Positions 1 to 11,772 of a DNA stretch of 64,000 nt are shown piece by piece. Under the pieces are notes generated by a model. That model had not been told where the DNA came from. It was given only the letters and a program-made list of their open reading frames with translations, and ran no database searches. Source of the DNA: Collybiopsis luxurians FD-317 M1 (taxonomy: Eukaryota > Basidiomycota > Agaricomycetes > Agaricales > Omphalotaceae); NCBI GenBank assembly GCA_000827265.1, contig KN834783.1:299997-363996 (forward strand), given 5' to 3'. Made by a program: the position numbers and the translations under genes. Position 1 is the stretch's first letter; every line of letters begins with the position of its first letter.

Positions 1-1617
1 GTGACTATGGCAGACGGATAATAATCAACAAGATTAGAAATCAGGTAAGTAAATGGAAGCGCACACTTCATGGGAGAAGCAGGAGTTCGCAAAAGTGGGG
101 GATCGTTGGACAAAGCTCTAGCAGACCTGTTGAAGTATGAACGGGATGGTACAAAGCGTCTTGGAGCAGATCCCCATTTTAAATCCGGGGGCGTAAAGGC
201 TACAAGGATGTACGTCCTGCTTGGGAAGCTCGACGTTAATGACCGAGCTCTAATGAACCTATCTCTTCATATCTACCCGTGTTTGGTCAAATACAAGCGC
301 TGCGAAGCCTCAGACGGAGCCTGAAAGACTCTATGTCGGGGTGATTTTCAGCAGATCTCCGATTCTGAGTTTGAATAGAACCATGACAGTATTGCTGTCG
401 AGATCAGACTGGATTTCCTTCTCGTGACGCTAAGAACGAGATTGCAATCAGGTCTTATCGCACCCTACCATACGAGCAATAAGATCAGATTCAGCATTGG
501 CCTTAACCTTTAGGTAGGACGGCGAGAATCCTAGATAAATTCATGCCCTTGGTCACCGCGGGAGACAGTACAGCTTTACGGTACTATGGTCGAAGTGCGG
601 TGATGCCTGTATAGGGGGTTTGGGTTTATTTTAGCGCTCTATGGAGGCCCTTCCGTTCCCTTGAAGTGTAAGCATGAGTACCTGTTCTTTATGACGAATA
701 CCTGAGAACTTCAATCGGGATGAACGACCATCCGAAGATTGAAACACATTGTGCAATCTAAGCACACATCCTGTCAGTGAGGCTCTGTATCTGTATCTGT
801 CAAGCTTTGCATTTTACAGACCTCAGAAGGAAATTCTTTGTAAACTTCTGCATTTCCAACAATCTCAGTAGCCGGAAGTTCCAGGTGCATTCTTGTACGC
901 CTGAGAGCTTTCACCGAATGGCCGAGCCACCTAAACATCCAGCGACTACTCTACAACTCACTTTTAGACATCTGAAACCTGGATCACCATAGCTGCTTCG
1001 ATATCTCAACGTGAGAGAGGGGCCGCAGCGAGAAGTCGCGGGAAATATCGTTGTTGTCAATGAGCCAAGGTTTTTGTGGTGGCAAGAGCGCCGTCGGTTC
1101 GTGTCTCCTATATGAACAATTAAGAGAGTTCATGAGCACAGTGTGGGCATGAAAGAACGATGGTGTGCAGAATTGAGAAATGCATGTCGTAGGAGTAACA
1201 GTTCACATTCGACACGTCGAGGGAGGAGTTGAAGCTGCGGATCAAACTGGTTCCTAAAATGGCAAAAAAGCGTAAGTAAAAAAAGGATGCTCGTACTTTG
1301 TCACTGCTATTCGTCAGTAACTGAAGCATTTCCTGGTCTCCATCGATATTCCATGTCCTTCTGTCACATGGACCCATATCGCACCACTACTAGAAAGTCT
1401 TTCGACGTCGTCACACAATGACCAACCGGCTACCAGCCGTGTCCAGTACTGCCAAAGTATGTCCAATTCACTCGCAAGCAGTATGAGTTGGCGGGGATAT
1501 CGTTGCATGGTCCTGCTAGACGCGCTATCGCCCTCACCTATGCTCTTTGATTCCCATGAAGCGGTTAGTCTATGAGTCACCCGTCGAACAAAGTTTTTGA
1601 CTCACGTCTACTCTAAA
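1..1617. other. Gene-poor left flank
   Basis: No convincing gene is seen. Open frames on both strands are short, lack family resemblance and are not joined by good splice sites. The minus-strand frames at about 1120-1580 have fairly ordinary amino acid composition and could be a relic exon, but nothing confirms this. The first 165 bases resemble the upstream region of the membrane protein gene at 2513-4316 (see the repeat entries). Confidence 0.5.
40..165 (+). repeat. Dispersed repeat, copy 1 (related to 4345-4475)
   Basis: This stretch shares an ordered series of blocks with 4345-4475: a block around AAGCGCAC.CTTCATG, then GTT.RACAAAG.TCT, then GACC..TGAA.TA. A shorter piece of the same series (TTAGACAAAGTTCTAACAGAC) lies at about 1935-1990. 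Copy 4345-4475 lies just upstream of a membrane protein gene, so copy 1 may be the remnant of a duplicated promoter region. Divergence is high and the ends are approximate. Confidence 0.5.
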
Positions 1618-2305
1618 TTCGATACAGTTTGTGTTACTTTGTGACAGTTAGCCAGTAAACAGGTCTCCTTCGCTCCTTCGTCTCCTTCGTCTTTCCACCC
1701 TGACTTTTCTTTCATAAGTCGTGGATAGGACTTTTTTATTCGCGTCCATCAATGTTGTATCCTTACGAATAGTGATTAATACAGAGAATCAAAACATGAA
1801 TCAAAGACACGGTTCGGCTCCGTCAGCGGGACCGTACAGGCGTCCGTCTGCCCAATACCGCAAATCTCTGTCAAACTCTCTTCACCCAGAAGGCATTAAT
1901 GTTGGAGAAGTAGAAGTTAGTGACAGTAGGAACCGTTAGACAAAGTTCTAACAGACGAAGTATGAGTAGGGATACAAAGTCTCCACGCGCACGATGATGT
2001 CTTCGCACTAGATTCCATACAGTTTCGGTCACTTTAACAGTCGCCATTTACCAGTCGCCTTCGCACCCTCGTCTCTTCGCCTTTCAATCCTCACTTTCCT
2101 TTTCAAAAATCCTACACTCCTCCTCTGCCTATGTGCCATCTTTTCGTTTTGACCGGTGGATAGGACTTTCTTTATTCGTATCTATCATCGTTGCTTCCTT
2201 AGGAACAGTGATTCAGGCGGAGAAGCAGATCCTGAATTGAAGACACAGTTCGGCTCCGCCAGCGGGACCGTACATGCATCGATCTTTCCATCTTTGATAT
2301 CGTAA
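1618..2305 (+). repeat. Degenerate direct tandem duplication, period about 390 bp
   Basis: Two consecutive units share the same order of blocks: ATACAGTTT..GTYACTTT, then a pyrimidine-rich CCTTCG/CTTCGTCT stretch, then GTGGATAGGACTTT.TTTATTCG, then a block around GGTTCGGCTCCG.CAGCGGGACCGTACA. Unit 1 starts near 1620 and unit 2 near 2012. No conserved reading frame spans the units, so this is probably duplicated non-coding DNA. Confidence 0.65.
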
Positions 2306-2512
2306 ACCTCAAACTATGCGCGCGCTGTTTCAACGGGAACTTTTTGAACCCTCAATGTACCCGCAGGACTATGCACACGATATCATAATCAGTCATATTG
2401 AAACAGTACAGCTCCGTTACACAGGTCGTAAATACAATGTAGAGATACATACACATTCACAATTCTACACCGATATAACCATTACACGTCGTGAATACCT
2501 TCTGAGTAATTA

Positions 2513-4316
2513 CTACTCGCGATTAGGATTATTGGGTAATGGAGGATTAATGATAACATTAATAAAGCCAACATACAGAGCCGCAGACCCGATTGCCATG
2601 AACACTCCCCCAATCCAAGCAGCTCGCATGGTGGAAAGATCTACTGAAGTGAACTGGATGACATTGTAGGCCTTGGCAAAACCCAAACCAAGGGCACTAC
2701 TGTCACAGTAGCACCGGTCGAAGAATGCGCTAAATTGAAAGATGCATGTTGTCAGAATCCATGCGGTGTTTGCCGCGGCTAACGTCTTTCCGAGACGACG
2801 TAGGAAGACGGATAGCATTGCGGCAAGTTCAGCACGGGCGTGATACCTTTCTGTCTCTCGTAGATCGCGAGAAGGAAAGTTGAGCGTCGAGTAGTGGGAC
2901 AATATGCTCGAGAGAAGAAGTAGGGCCCAGACGGCGGTAGAAAAGACGGCGTAGATGAGGTAGCTACCCGAACGGCAACCAAGCCCTTTCGTGGGTGTTT
3001 GCCAAACCACGAAGATAGCGGCACCAGCCGTACCCCATTGAAGAAGCAGAGCCATGAATGAGGCTACGATGATCCTTCCCCATACCCCAGAGCCCCATCG
3101 TGTCGGCCTTCCAAGGAATGAAGTACAATACGCAACAACTTCAAAAGATGTACCGCAGCGATTTTGCTCATGTATAGCGGTGTACCGGTTTCCAGGTACC
3201 CACTCTGTGTCTGTAGCGACGGGTTGAAATAGACGAGAGCGTCTGGTCGCCTCGCGGAAGTATGTAGATATCTCCTCCACAGCTGCAGTCCAAGAGAACA
3301 GCCTGGAGTAATTATAAATCGGGGACGTACACCGTGCGTCATTGTGTAGTGCATCGTCGTCCTCGTTGAGAGATAATCCGCGGTGATCACTAACTGAGCA
3401 AGCAGGTTTGGGATTGCCATCAGGTCGAGCTACATATGCACGCTTGTTGGCGCGATCCAGGGCGTCCTTCACGCGGACACTATCACATTTTGGTGAAATT
3501 TGCAGCCAAGCAATAACAACTGGTAAAAGCCACAGCCAGACGGACCCGACAGCTTGACCATTGACTGTCCGGCCACATAATGAGTTTTCACGTTGAAAAA
3601 GATGAGAAATTATAGTAACATACCTTCCACCCCCTGCAAAACATTGGAGAGAGATTCAATGACGGTGAAAATGTAAGCGATTAGAACCCAGGCGATCGAT
3701 GTCGCAGCCGATATCGACCAGGTATGAGTGTAATTGAGATGTTCCAACAATTCAATCCACCATTCGTCATTCTCATGGAGTACAACCAGCGAAGCCAGCA
3801 GTGATTCGGAAGTAGCGAGTTCGATGGGAGCCTGCTGCAAGCTGCTCAAGGTGCGTACTGCCTGATATGTGTTAGGGTAACTGGAGCTTGAAAACCGACG
3901 AGCAATCCAGCGTCCATTGAGCACTGTCAGCGCTGCGGAATATGCAGCGAGAGTGGGAGAACCAATAGTGAGAACGACGGAAAGGAAGTTCTCGAGTTTA
4001 TCATTGGCTCCAAATGGTAGTTGAGAAAGCAATGCAAGCCACGGCAGAAGCCAGGAACTGAATTCACTTGAAAAATCAGACCAACTGAAAGGTTGGGACC
4101 CGCCTCCGCATGCAGTGACACATATTTCATACGGTATCGCCGTCGCGTCTTGGATATTGGGTACTGGGCGGCCAGAATTGTCAACACCTGCATCAGGTCC
4201 ATACGTCCCATTCTGAACTTCGTTTAAACATTGGGCAAAAGTCTTGGTCGCAGATACGAAGCGAACTGGGTAAAGTGTGAGGGCAAGCAACAGAGCGGAA
4301 AACAGCCGGGAGATGA
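2513..4316 (-). CDS. Large multi-pass membrane protein, function unknown
   Basis: Two exons are clear: 4316-3624 and 3564-2513 (stop TAG at 2513-2515). The 59-nt intron has a GTATGT donor, a CAG acceptor and matching phase 1. The N-terminus runs RLFSALLLALTLYP, a signal-peptide-like segment, followed by a Cys-containing lumenal stretch. Several hydrophobic segments follow, including WLLPWLALLSQL, SIAWVLIAYIFTVI and, in exon 2, IIVASFMALLLQW, YAVFSTAVWALLLLSSI and VFMAIGSAALYVGFI. The layout fits a basidiomycete-specific multi-span protein; I do not recognise a function. The start is unresolved. The reading frame runs back to an in-frame stop near 4350 without an ATG, and a good acceptor (TATTGTAG) ends at 4317, so a further upstream exon carrying the start codon is likely. 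Confidence 0.7.
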
Positions 4317-4344
4317 CTACAATAAGAGAGCAGCGGTCATCAAG

Positions 4345-4475
4345 AATGGAAAGTAACTATGTAAATGAAAGCGCACGCTTCATGTCGGAAGAGCAAAAGC
4401 TCCCAACGGTAATGAACCGTTAAACAAAGTTCTTGTAGACCAGATGAAATACGCCTGGAGATATGGAGCCTTTTG
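4345..4475 (+). repeat. Dispersed repeat, copy 2 (related to 40-165)
   Basis: This is the partner of the repeat at 40-165. It overlaps the presumed 5' region of the membrane protein gene on the minus strand. Shared blocks keep the same order and orientation in both copies, which points to a local duplication with later divergence. Confidence 0.5.
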
Positions 4476-5566
4476 ACGCGACTGTCACTTCTTAAATACC
4501 GTGTCGTAACCACTGCACAGCTGTACATGTCTTAGCGGGATGATGCTCGGAACGGACCTGACGTTAGTGACAGGACAGGGCACTCGTGTACCAGCGTTTA
4601 CCTGCCTTTGGAAAGAAGCCAAGTAAGGTACAAGCCTTCCCGTTGATGTTCAGAGCAAAGCACTGCGGTATCCCACACAAGTCATAACTGGATCTAAGTT
4701 TGGTTAGTTTTCAGGACATGGAGAATAGACCAATCACACCACCTCAGAGTCAGCTACATACGTGTTGATGATTAATTGCTGTTGAGATAAGACTGGAACT
4801 TTCTCCCGCGCCGAACGTTGCAAGAATTTGGATTCACTTGTCTTCCATCTGGGACCAGCTTCTGTCCTGAAGCTTTGGATCAGGACAGCGGGAATGGATC
4901 TGGGAGGAACTGCGGTCAAACTGCGGTCATCAACAAAACTGGAGCGCCAGAGCGCTAATCGGTCATTCAAATGTCCGAGACCGAAAGGAACAAGAAAGAT
5001 TGAGAAAAAGCTTAAAAGGGAGGGTGTTATGACGTCAACGCTTCTACACACGAGTTTTCTTCCATACGGTAAGTTGAATACCGTCTTATTGCTGGTATGA
5101 GTGAAAACATCTTTTAAGATACGAATTTGCACCTTTCCTTCATACATTTCTCTACTCGAATGATTCAGGTCTTTCGGGTATCGGAAGTGTTAATCATCAG
5201 AAACTTCAATAACTGCCAACTTCAGCCATTTAATATTTAGCGCTTAAAGTCTGCCTTAACCTTCACAATTGATACGGTGGCAATTGGATAGCTTGCCTGC
5301 AGACCAGATCTCTTTTTTTCGGTATATTTTTTTTTTGGCTTAAGATGAAGCTATTCTCATACCTTTGATCTATAATAGGGATCCGTTTTAGCCATGAATA
5401 ACGTGGCCTGTTGCCACAAACAATGGGGAAAAAGACATTTTTGCTGCTACTTGGACCTGTCACGATATTTATATTGTTTCACATAGTTTGAAAGGCAGCA
5501 TCGTTTATAAGGACCCTTTTTTAATTTTGCTGCTTTCGTTGCGCTCCCGGTACCACTCGAACCACA
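4476..5566. other. Intergenic region between divergent genes
   Basis: This lies between the minus-strand membrane protein gene and the plus-strand gene starting at 5567, so it should hold both promoters. Frames on both strands at 4734-5147 overlap each other and look like chance. A T-rich tract lies near 5315-5335. No clear TATA box or repeat was identified. Confidence 0.4.
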
Positions 5567-6508
5567 ATGTCACTCCGCTCCTCATACGCAGAGTCCATTT
5601 CTCGACTTCAGTCCAAACATCGGACTCGGGTTTCGAGCGATGTTACTGTGCGCTCCGTCACGACGACCTTTACCACCGTAACTGTGGAGGCGAATGCACC
5701 CCCTTCTGCTCCCACTCCCGGCTCCTTGGAGGACAATCAAGCTGTCGCTCGCTCTTCGAGAGTGGCGGTTTACAGGAAGATCCTGAAGAGGAAAGTGCAA
5801 CGCCTGCTTCGACCGGAAGCCAGATTGTCTACGTCAGCCATACCCACTCTGCCTCCAACCTTGCGATCCACGACTTTCTCCTCGTCAAGGACTACCCTTT
5901 TCGGTGAAGACGTTACACATTCCCGGAGAGGTTCTTCCCTCTTCCACTTTAAGAGATCTCGATCCGACTCCGGGGCATTAAAAGCGGGGACTGCCAGCAT
6001 GCTCGATGTCAACAGCGGTCCTGCCAAACGTTCTAATTCTCTTAAACCGACTCAGGTTCGTCGATCCCGGTCTTTCAACGACACCGACCGCCCGTGGCTT
6101 GCTGCACGTTTTGCCTTCAACAAAGCTGCTCAGAAACTGGCCGCCAGCTCTTCCGTCGAAGCTCATGGCCAAGAAGCATACCGTCGAGCACACCACCCTA
6201 CCATCGATGAAGTCGAAGAGGAAGTTGATCAGGCTCTTGAGCGAGCGGCGCGTGAACTCGCCGAGGACATTCGCGTTCGTCGTAGCAGTCGATACATTTC
6301 TCCTACTGATTCCAATTTCCGACACTGTTTTCCTGTTCGAGAATGGGAAATTGACGAGGGCGATACTCCTGGTTGCGACGCGGAAGATGGAGACTTGGAT
6401 GGTTTACTTGATGAGGCAACGAGGGAGGCCTATCGGATCTCCGCACTCATTGGAAACCAGAATGGATTCGTCCTGGATCAGGACGGTTACGTGGTCAGGA
6501 AACAGTAA
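5567..6508 (+). CDS. Unknown Ser/Arg-rich protein, single exon, 313 aa
   Basis: One uninterrupted frame runs from ATG 5567 to TAA 6506-6508. The N-terminal 190 residues are rich in Ser, Arg and Thr and look disordered, with basic stretches such as YRKILKRKVQRLLRPEAR and RSRSFNDTDRPW. The C-terminal third is acidic and helical (IDEVEEEVDQALERAARELAEDI) and ends in a short segment with GLLDEATREAYRISALIGN. No signal peptide, membrane span or known catalytic motif is visible. Codon use is ordinary for the window and overlapping frames on the other strand are shorter, so this frame is very likely the real one. I do not recognise a family. A cytoplasmic or nuclear adaptor-type protein is possible, but that is a guess. 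Confidence 0.75.
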   Translation: MSLRSSYAESISRLQSKHRTRVSSDVTVRSVTTTFTTVTVEANAPPSAPTPGSLEDNQAVARSSRVAVYRKILKRKVQRLLRPEARLSTSAIPTLPPTLRSTTFSSSRTTLFGEDVTHSRRGSSLFHFKRSRSDSGALKAGTASMLDVNSGPAKRSNSLKPTQVRRSRSFNDTDRPWLAARFAFNKAAQKLAASSSVEAHGQEAYRRAHHPTIDEVEEEVDQALERAARELAEDIRVRRSSRYISPTDSNFRHCFPVREWEIDEGDTPGCDAEDGDLDGLLDEATREAYRISALIGNQNGFVLDQDGYVVRKQ

Positions 6509-6815
6509 AGACCCAAAGATGACGGCGGACGTTTATTGTGTACCAATACTTTTGTGCTGGACGTTTACTCGCATCGAAGTGAAATCATGTTTATGTGTTA
6601 TCCCCTCTTTTGTACTTTATTCTATGTATGTACATGTACGTTGTTTCTTCATGCAGTATCACCTCAATATACTATTTTTTTATGCACAAATAAGCGATGC
6701 TTCAAAAGCCTAAGGCCTACACCGTATTGGTATGAGATGAGATAGTACAATATACACCGTAGTTTCCGAAAGAGAATAAATATGCCGTGCTACAAAGAAG
6801 ATCGGGAGTCTCAAC
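6509..6815. other. Convergent 3' intergenic region
   Basis: An AT-rich spacer between the 3' ends of the convergent genes at 5567-6508 and 6816-8444. No further gene is seen. It should contain the polyadenylation sites of both. Confidence 0.5.
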
Positions 6816-8444
6816 TCATTGGTAGACTCTGACCGAGTTAATTTCAAAGTATGCATTGGTGAACGCCGAAGGGTTTGCGTTGACATAATCTGTATAATAA
6901 TGACGTTAGTATAAAAAATTGAATAAGCTGGCTGAATAACAGACCGTTGCAGGCAGCGACGCCGGTACTAGCGGCGCACGAGAGATCCCAGATACTTGTC
7001 TGTCCAGCAAACACGCCACAGAAGGTTACTTTTGTAGATGTATTCGCATCAGCATTTATAAAAGACCATCGAGGAAAAACCCTACAGTTTATAACAATGT
7101 TGTGAGCTTGGAACTCGGAAGCAATATCGCAGTCAGTGTTGGGGAAGAAAGCAACAGGTGTGCCCTAAAATGGGATCAAGATATCAGCATAAATATGCTT
7201 AGAAGAGCGAAAGACTCTCACCCAATTACTCGTGTCTACGTTAGAGTTTCCGTTTTTCACGTCGGAGGGGACCGAAGTAGAACCTCGCGCCCAGAACCAG
7301 ATGCTGATGAAGGTATCTGTCCTCTCCATTGCGAACCTAGCATAAGGGATCAATCCATTGACTCGAAGGAAAACAACTGGAGGACGCGTAACAGTACGTA
7401 CCATCCGCCTCCTTGCGAGTTGAAGCTAGGGCCAAAAGTATTGGCCGCAAACTGGACGCCACAGCCTTCGTTGCCATCGTCATCAGCATCGCAGTCGTTA
7501 TTGAGAACGGTACCGGTCATGGTACGAGAGGCCGGCATGGTGCACGCTACGCATTCAAAATGGATTTGGTGAGTCTTTCCCACTCTGTGCAAAAATGGAA
7601 AAGCACCCACAAGGTCCCGTGTGTAAAGTTCCCTGGTTGGCGTTCTGGTTGTTTACGCCCTCCATGATATCTATGGGCAGATATAGCTGGTGAGTCTGAC
7701 AAAGTTGGGGAGTGTAGTAGGCATTGGCGAGAGACGTACCGATCTCACCCTGAAAATAAATCAATGAGCAGCTTCAAACGGAACAAAATTTCAGCTCTAC
7801 GAACCTCGAGAGGCCAATTTGGGCCAAAAGTCCAGAAAGCTGATCCGCGGTCATCTTCAACGAAATCAAAAAAACACCGACTGTACACACCTGGCCAGGT
7901 CTATGCTCCACATTCGCATCTTCAAATGATGACAACGCTATCAAATGACAACTTACCCCGCAGCCTTCAGGCATATGAGCGAGATCAAGTCTGAAAATCG
8001 TCTCAGTTCCCATTATCCGAAAGATCTCCAGTGAAAGCTTACACCATAGCGGACGGGCTACCGAAGGTAGCTGCGGATGTCAGTCTCACAGAATTTCTTC
8101 CCGGGTCACTTGCAGTCAAAACTGTCTTGTCGTCCGCACGCAAAATGAACACATCGTCGGTGGCAAAGGTCAAGTTCTGCGCGGTAGCCGTGGCTTGATT
8201 AACATAGGTGCTATAGTCCGTTCGCATTAGCGCATGATGATGACAGCAAGACTCCAGAGACAGGAAAATTAGACACCTACACTCGTCCTTCGGTGGGATC
8301 AGGGTCGGTGAAAAAGTCAAAGGCGCCATTGAGGAAATCCTGGCCGATGTATGAAGTTGACTGGCTGTAGGTAGCGGCCTGAACGCGCAATAGACCGGTG
8401 GTAACTGCGATAGTCGAAAAAAGACGAGCGAAAGACGAGTGCAT
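6816..8444 (-). CDS. Secreted GH16 family beta-glucanase (laminarinase-like)
   Basis: Twelve exons give 325 aa with every phase closing: 8444-8281, 8210-8043, 7990-7957, 7900-7891, 7839-7805, 7749-7740, 7670-7611, 7546-7402, 7336-7222, 7164-7086, 7028-6945 and 6889-6816. The start gives MHSSFARLFSTIAVTTGLLR, a signal peptide with likely cleavage after VQA. The fold markers are HMPEGCG, TWPAFWTFGPNWP and, at about residues 139-146, the catalytic signature EIDIMEGV. In GH16 the first Glu is the nucleophile and the last Glu the acid/base. Next come LHTGPSCTMP, a disulphide-rich stretch (CDADDDGNEGCG) and FAMERTD. The protein ends in FEINSVRVYQ, typical of fungal GH16 enzymes that cut beta-1,3(4)-glucans. 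Two exons are only 10 nt long. It probably acts on cell walls, the fungus's own or those of others. Confidence 0.93.
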
Positions 8445-9781
8445 GACGGGGAAGAAATGTGGGAGATAAATGTGCTTCGTTCTCTGCAAAGATGAGCATC
8501 TTTATACGAACGGAATCCTTTCCTTGCTAAATATGCCACATCGTTAGCGTTCTACCTCGGATTAACGAAAAATCGCGTGGTTCGTTAGTTTAAAAAATCA
8601 CAGGAGATACGAAAATAGAGTTGCGTTATGAAATGTGCGATATGAATTTGACTTTCCTCCTGATTTTATTTGGTGGATCATGAGCCACAACAAGCACTTG
8701 ACGACCAGATACATTGCAACGCAAGTAGCCTCTTGCGGAAATACACCGTCCAATATCAAGAGCTGGGAGGAGGTTGCACACCAGGCCACAGCATGGTAGT
8801 GGAGGCGAACGGTATGTTGAACATCCATGTGATTGCGTCTGGCTGATTGTCGGGTGTACAAGGACATACACGACTGAATTTGACGAAAAACTTCATGTAG
8901 AATCAAATGCCATATAAAGTATTGCTGCATTTTATGACGAACCATGGATACCAGAAAAAGTACGAAACACTAAGTTCCGCAGAGTTTCTGAGTGGGAGGC
9001 GCTTCCAAGTGAACTAATTAGAACCGTCGATACTCATGAGAGCTTGGGCTTCGGTGGGTTATTTAAGACCCTCTAGGATCATCTGGCATGGATGACCAAA
9101 ATGAAAATCATTTCAAGAGGTGCCGGTTCTGTAAAGGACTCTGGTTTTTAAAGGGTTTGTTCCGGGGTCATTCGGATCCCTCGACATTCATACCTGCGAG
9201 TGATACTTAGCAAGTCAGGATCCAGTTGTGAGGAAAGCACAGTATTTCGAATGAATGACTGGGAGCGAATAAAAAAGTACCACAAACTTACCAGCCACCC
9301 CTCTACTCATCGGAGATTGTTTTCAGATGATACACGTCCGGGCTCAGGGCCGGATGTGACCACGCGAACGTCACGGACATGGGACTGTTACAATTGTCAA
9401 TTGTCACAACGCAGCGATTGAATCGCACAACATTCAGTGTTCACCTCATTTTAGAGAGATACCAGCATTCGAGATTGGGCCTATATGAATCTTATAAGCA
9501 CTAGAAGGTGCGTCTTACGCGAAACGAATGTGAAGAGGTTCGGTATGGTATACATCACATTCAACATTTCCTGCCTGAACCTTTCAGAGAACGCCTGTCT
9601 ATCATCTCCGTGAGTCGCGCGTGGGACGTCGTGTCGGAAGACTTGAAAGCAGGCCGCTGCAAGAATTCGGAGAAGATATTCAAGAGGATCGGTATACTCT
9701 ACAATAGAATCAAAAATAAAGAGGCATATCCTTGACTGAAGATGAGTAGATAAACCACCCCAATAAGATAGATCCTGTAGA
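8445..9781. other. Intergenic region, no supported gene
   Basis: This is upstream of the GH16 gene and downstream of F-box gene A. The minus-strand frame at 8598-8945 and the plus-strand frames at 9200-9421 and 9508-9735 are short and isolated, and the last begins with GTG. The 9508-9735 frame has protein-like composition (FLPEPFRERLSIISVSRAWD) and might be an exon relic, but no joining exon was found. Confidence 0.4.
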
Positions 9782-11461
9782 CTATCCCACCATTACATTT
9801 GAACCCATGTACAAGTCCAATGGATCAACCGATGTCCAACTTCCAGTTTCCGAACCCTTCTGGAACTCCCAACGACGGCTCGTCCTTGATTGAAAAGAAA
9901 AGCAATCAAATCCTACGAAATGGCTCCTCTGGATCTCCACTAGGTCATCTTTCGGAATAAACGTATTATCACTTGGTTCTGTGGAGGGCGTATTGATCAA
10001 GCGCGAGTGCCTCAAAGATGGCGTTGCAAATGTCTCTGCGAATTGGGTGAGTCTCTGTGGTGAAAAGCCGTACAGTGAGCACTAGTATGACTCGGTATTG
10101 ATAAACAGAAGCTCACTGATCTCAGTTGGTACTCATCGCGTGCAATTCCTTGTACGCCCATGGGGTAAGCACCGACGGTAAGCTTCTTCAGCTGGCTCAG
10201 ACCAATTCCGACAGAATCCGCAGTAATCCCCAGCGCAAACAAAAGGGGAATTTGCAATTCTTGAATGGATTGATAGTGGCTTAGACGAAACCATCCGTCC
10301 GATCTCGAAAGCATGGAAGATAAAGGTTTAACTTCCCCAGTCCGGTTTGGAAAGTCCTCTAGGGGATCGGTGGCAAAAATCAACCGTGAAAGGTTATGCG
10401 AGCCTATGAGAGCGGAAATGAATCTTGGAGGGCAGGTCAAGCGGGGAAGACGGGGAAAAGACGAGAGCGGAATGCGCTCTGATACAGGTTCCAAACATAA
10501 TGGAGCATTGTATGTAGTGTAATCATGAATAGTGAGAGAGACCAAGGGAGGAATGCGACGAATGTAGCCAATGGCTTGCTCGAAGCCACCATTAGATAAT
10601 CCGAGATGGATATCGAGAACTTGCAGGCCAGGAATCACGAGGAAAGAAAACGAAGCCTTGAGCAGCTCAGTTTCGTTGTGTATTAGCTCCACGACATTTT
10701 CTACAAAAAGCGGAACAAACTCTTTTAACACACTGTATTGAGTTTTTCTGTCGTAATTGATCTCCGCATTAACAAGTTCCAGTTTATCCAGCCTGAGGAC
10801 TGCCACAAAATCGTAGATATCCTTCTGCGAAACTTCCCGAAAGATACAAGACCGCAATGAAAGGGACCTTAGGTTTGAAACTTTCTGTATGTTTAGTAAA
10901 AACGAAGGCGTAAAAGGAGTGTTGATCACAGTCAAAGAAGTAACATTGCTCATTCTCCGCAGCGAGTTACTGCAGGTGCAGAACAACCTGTCGAGGGCAT
11001 ACCCATTAAGGTGAGAAAGACTATGCCAATTTTCAAAAACACATTCGCGGGCGACATGCAAGATCTCCTCCGGAATATAGTCGTCTCGTCCAATGATTCG
11101 ATATAAGTCGTCGGAAGCTCGCCGTGTAAGAGTTTTTAGAAACGAGAACGATTCGTCGAAAGATTCTTGGCATATGGCGACTCGGTGGAATACAATCGAA
11201 AAAAAGTCGTTACGCAGAGTATGACATGTACTAGAAAGCCCACGAATGTCCCGAGGTCTGAGGTAGCTGATCACTTCGAACTTGGTCTCCAAGGGTAACG
11301 AAAGAAATTTGCATTCTCGACCCAAAGCTTGGCCTAATCATGGACAACGAGCGGATTTCGTTTTGGTCATAAGGCAACCCACCTCGAAGTATTTTCTTTC
11401 CAGCGTCTTTCATTTCACTGTCCGATTCACCAGCAACTAAATTTTTCGACCCTGTCACCAT
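9782..11461 (-). CDS. F-box protein with leucine-rich C-terminus (paralogue A)
   Basis: Three exons (11461-11383, 11333-10117, 10054-9782) encode 522 aa with closed phases. Introns are 49 nt (phase 1) and 62 nt (phase 0). The F-box lies at about residues 36-80, starting FLSLPLETKFEVISYLRPRD and continuing IRGLSSTCHTLRNDFF, the part that binds Skp1 in SCF ubiquitin ligases. The rest has irregular leucine-rich segments (LRSLSLRSCIF, LDKLELVNAEI, LQVLDIHLGL, LKKLTVGAYP), a typical substrate-binding region. Paralogue B matches it along its whole length and confirms the splice sites. The protein probably selects a target for ubiquitylation; the target is unknown. The last exon is more diverged from B than the rest. 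Confidence 0.85.
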
Positions 11462-11728
11462 GATGATCTTAAGCTTCAGGAAACCTGCGGGTCAGATCGT
11501 TTCTTGTAATTGAGCCTTATGAAGTATTGAATACACGCTAAGAATGACCCAGCTCTTTTGACAATGACGATAGGCGGTTATGAAGGTTCTGAAGCAAGAG
11601 CACTGGGCACGATAAGCGCTTGTTCGGCCCGGAAATTTGGAAAGCGTCATCAAACTTGATCACCTGAAAGTCACACCTAGTATAATAATATTAAGCGCCT
11701 AGTTTGCGTCGTCATCATTCTAATTCAG

Positions 11729-11772
11729 ATTCAGATTGCTGGTGGAGGCCCTATCACGCAAGCTGGTGCCAT
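11729..11772 (+). repeat. 44-bp direct repeat, copy 1
   Basis: Begins ATTCAGATTGCTGG and ends GCTGGTGCCAT. It recurs at 12261-12304 with only about five mismatches, 532 bp away in direct orientation. It may mark the edge of the duplication that made the F-box genes, or a pair of transposon remnants. Confidence 0.7.

Noticed and set aside
1120..1580. Two overlapping minus-strand frames considered as a small gene
   Set aside because: No start context, splice partners or family resemblance; kept only as a remark in the flank entry.
9508..9735. Plus-strand 75-aa frame with protein-like composition
   Set aside because: Begins with GTG, has no ATG or upstream exon, and no paralogue in the window.
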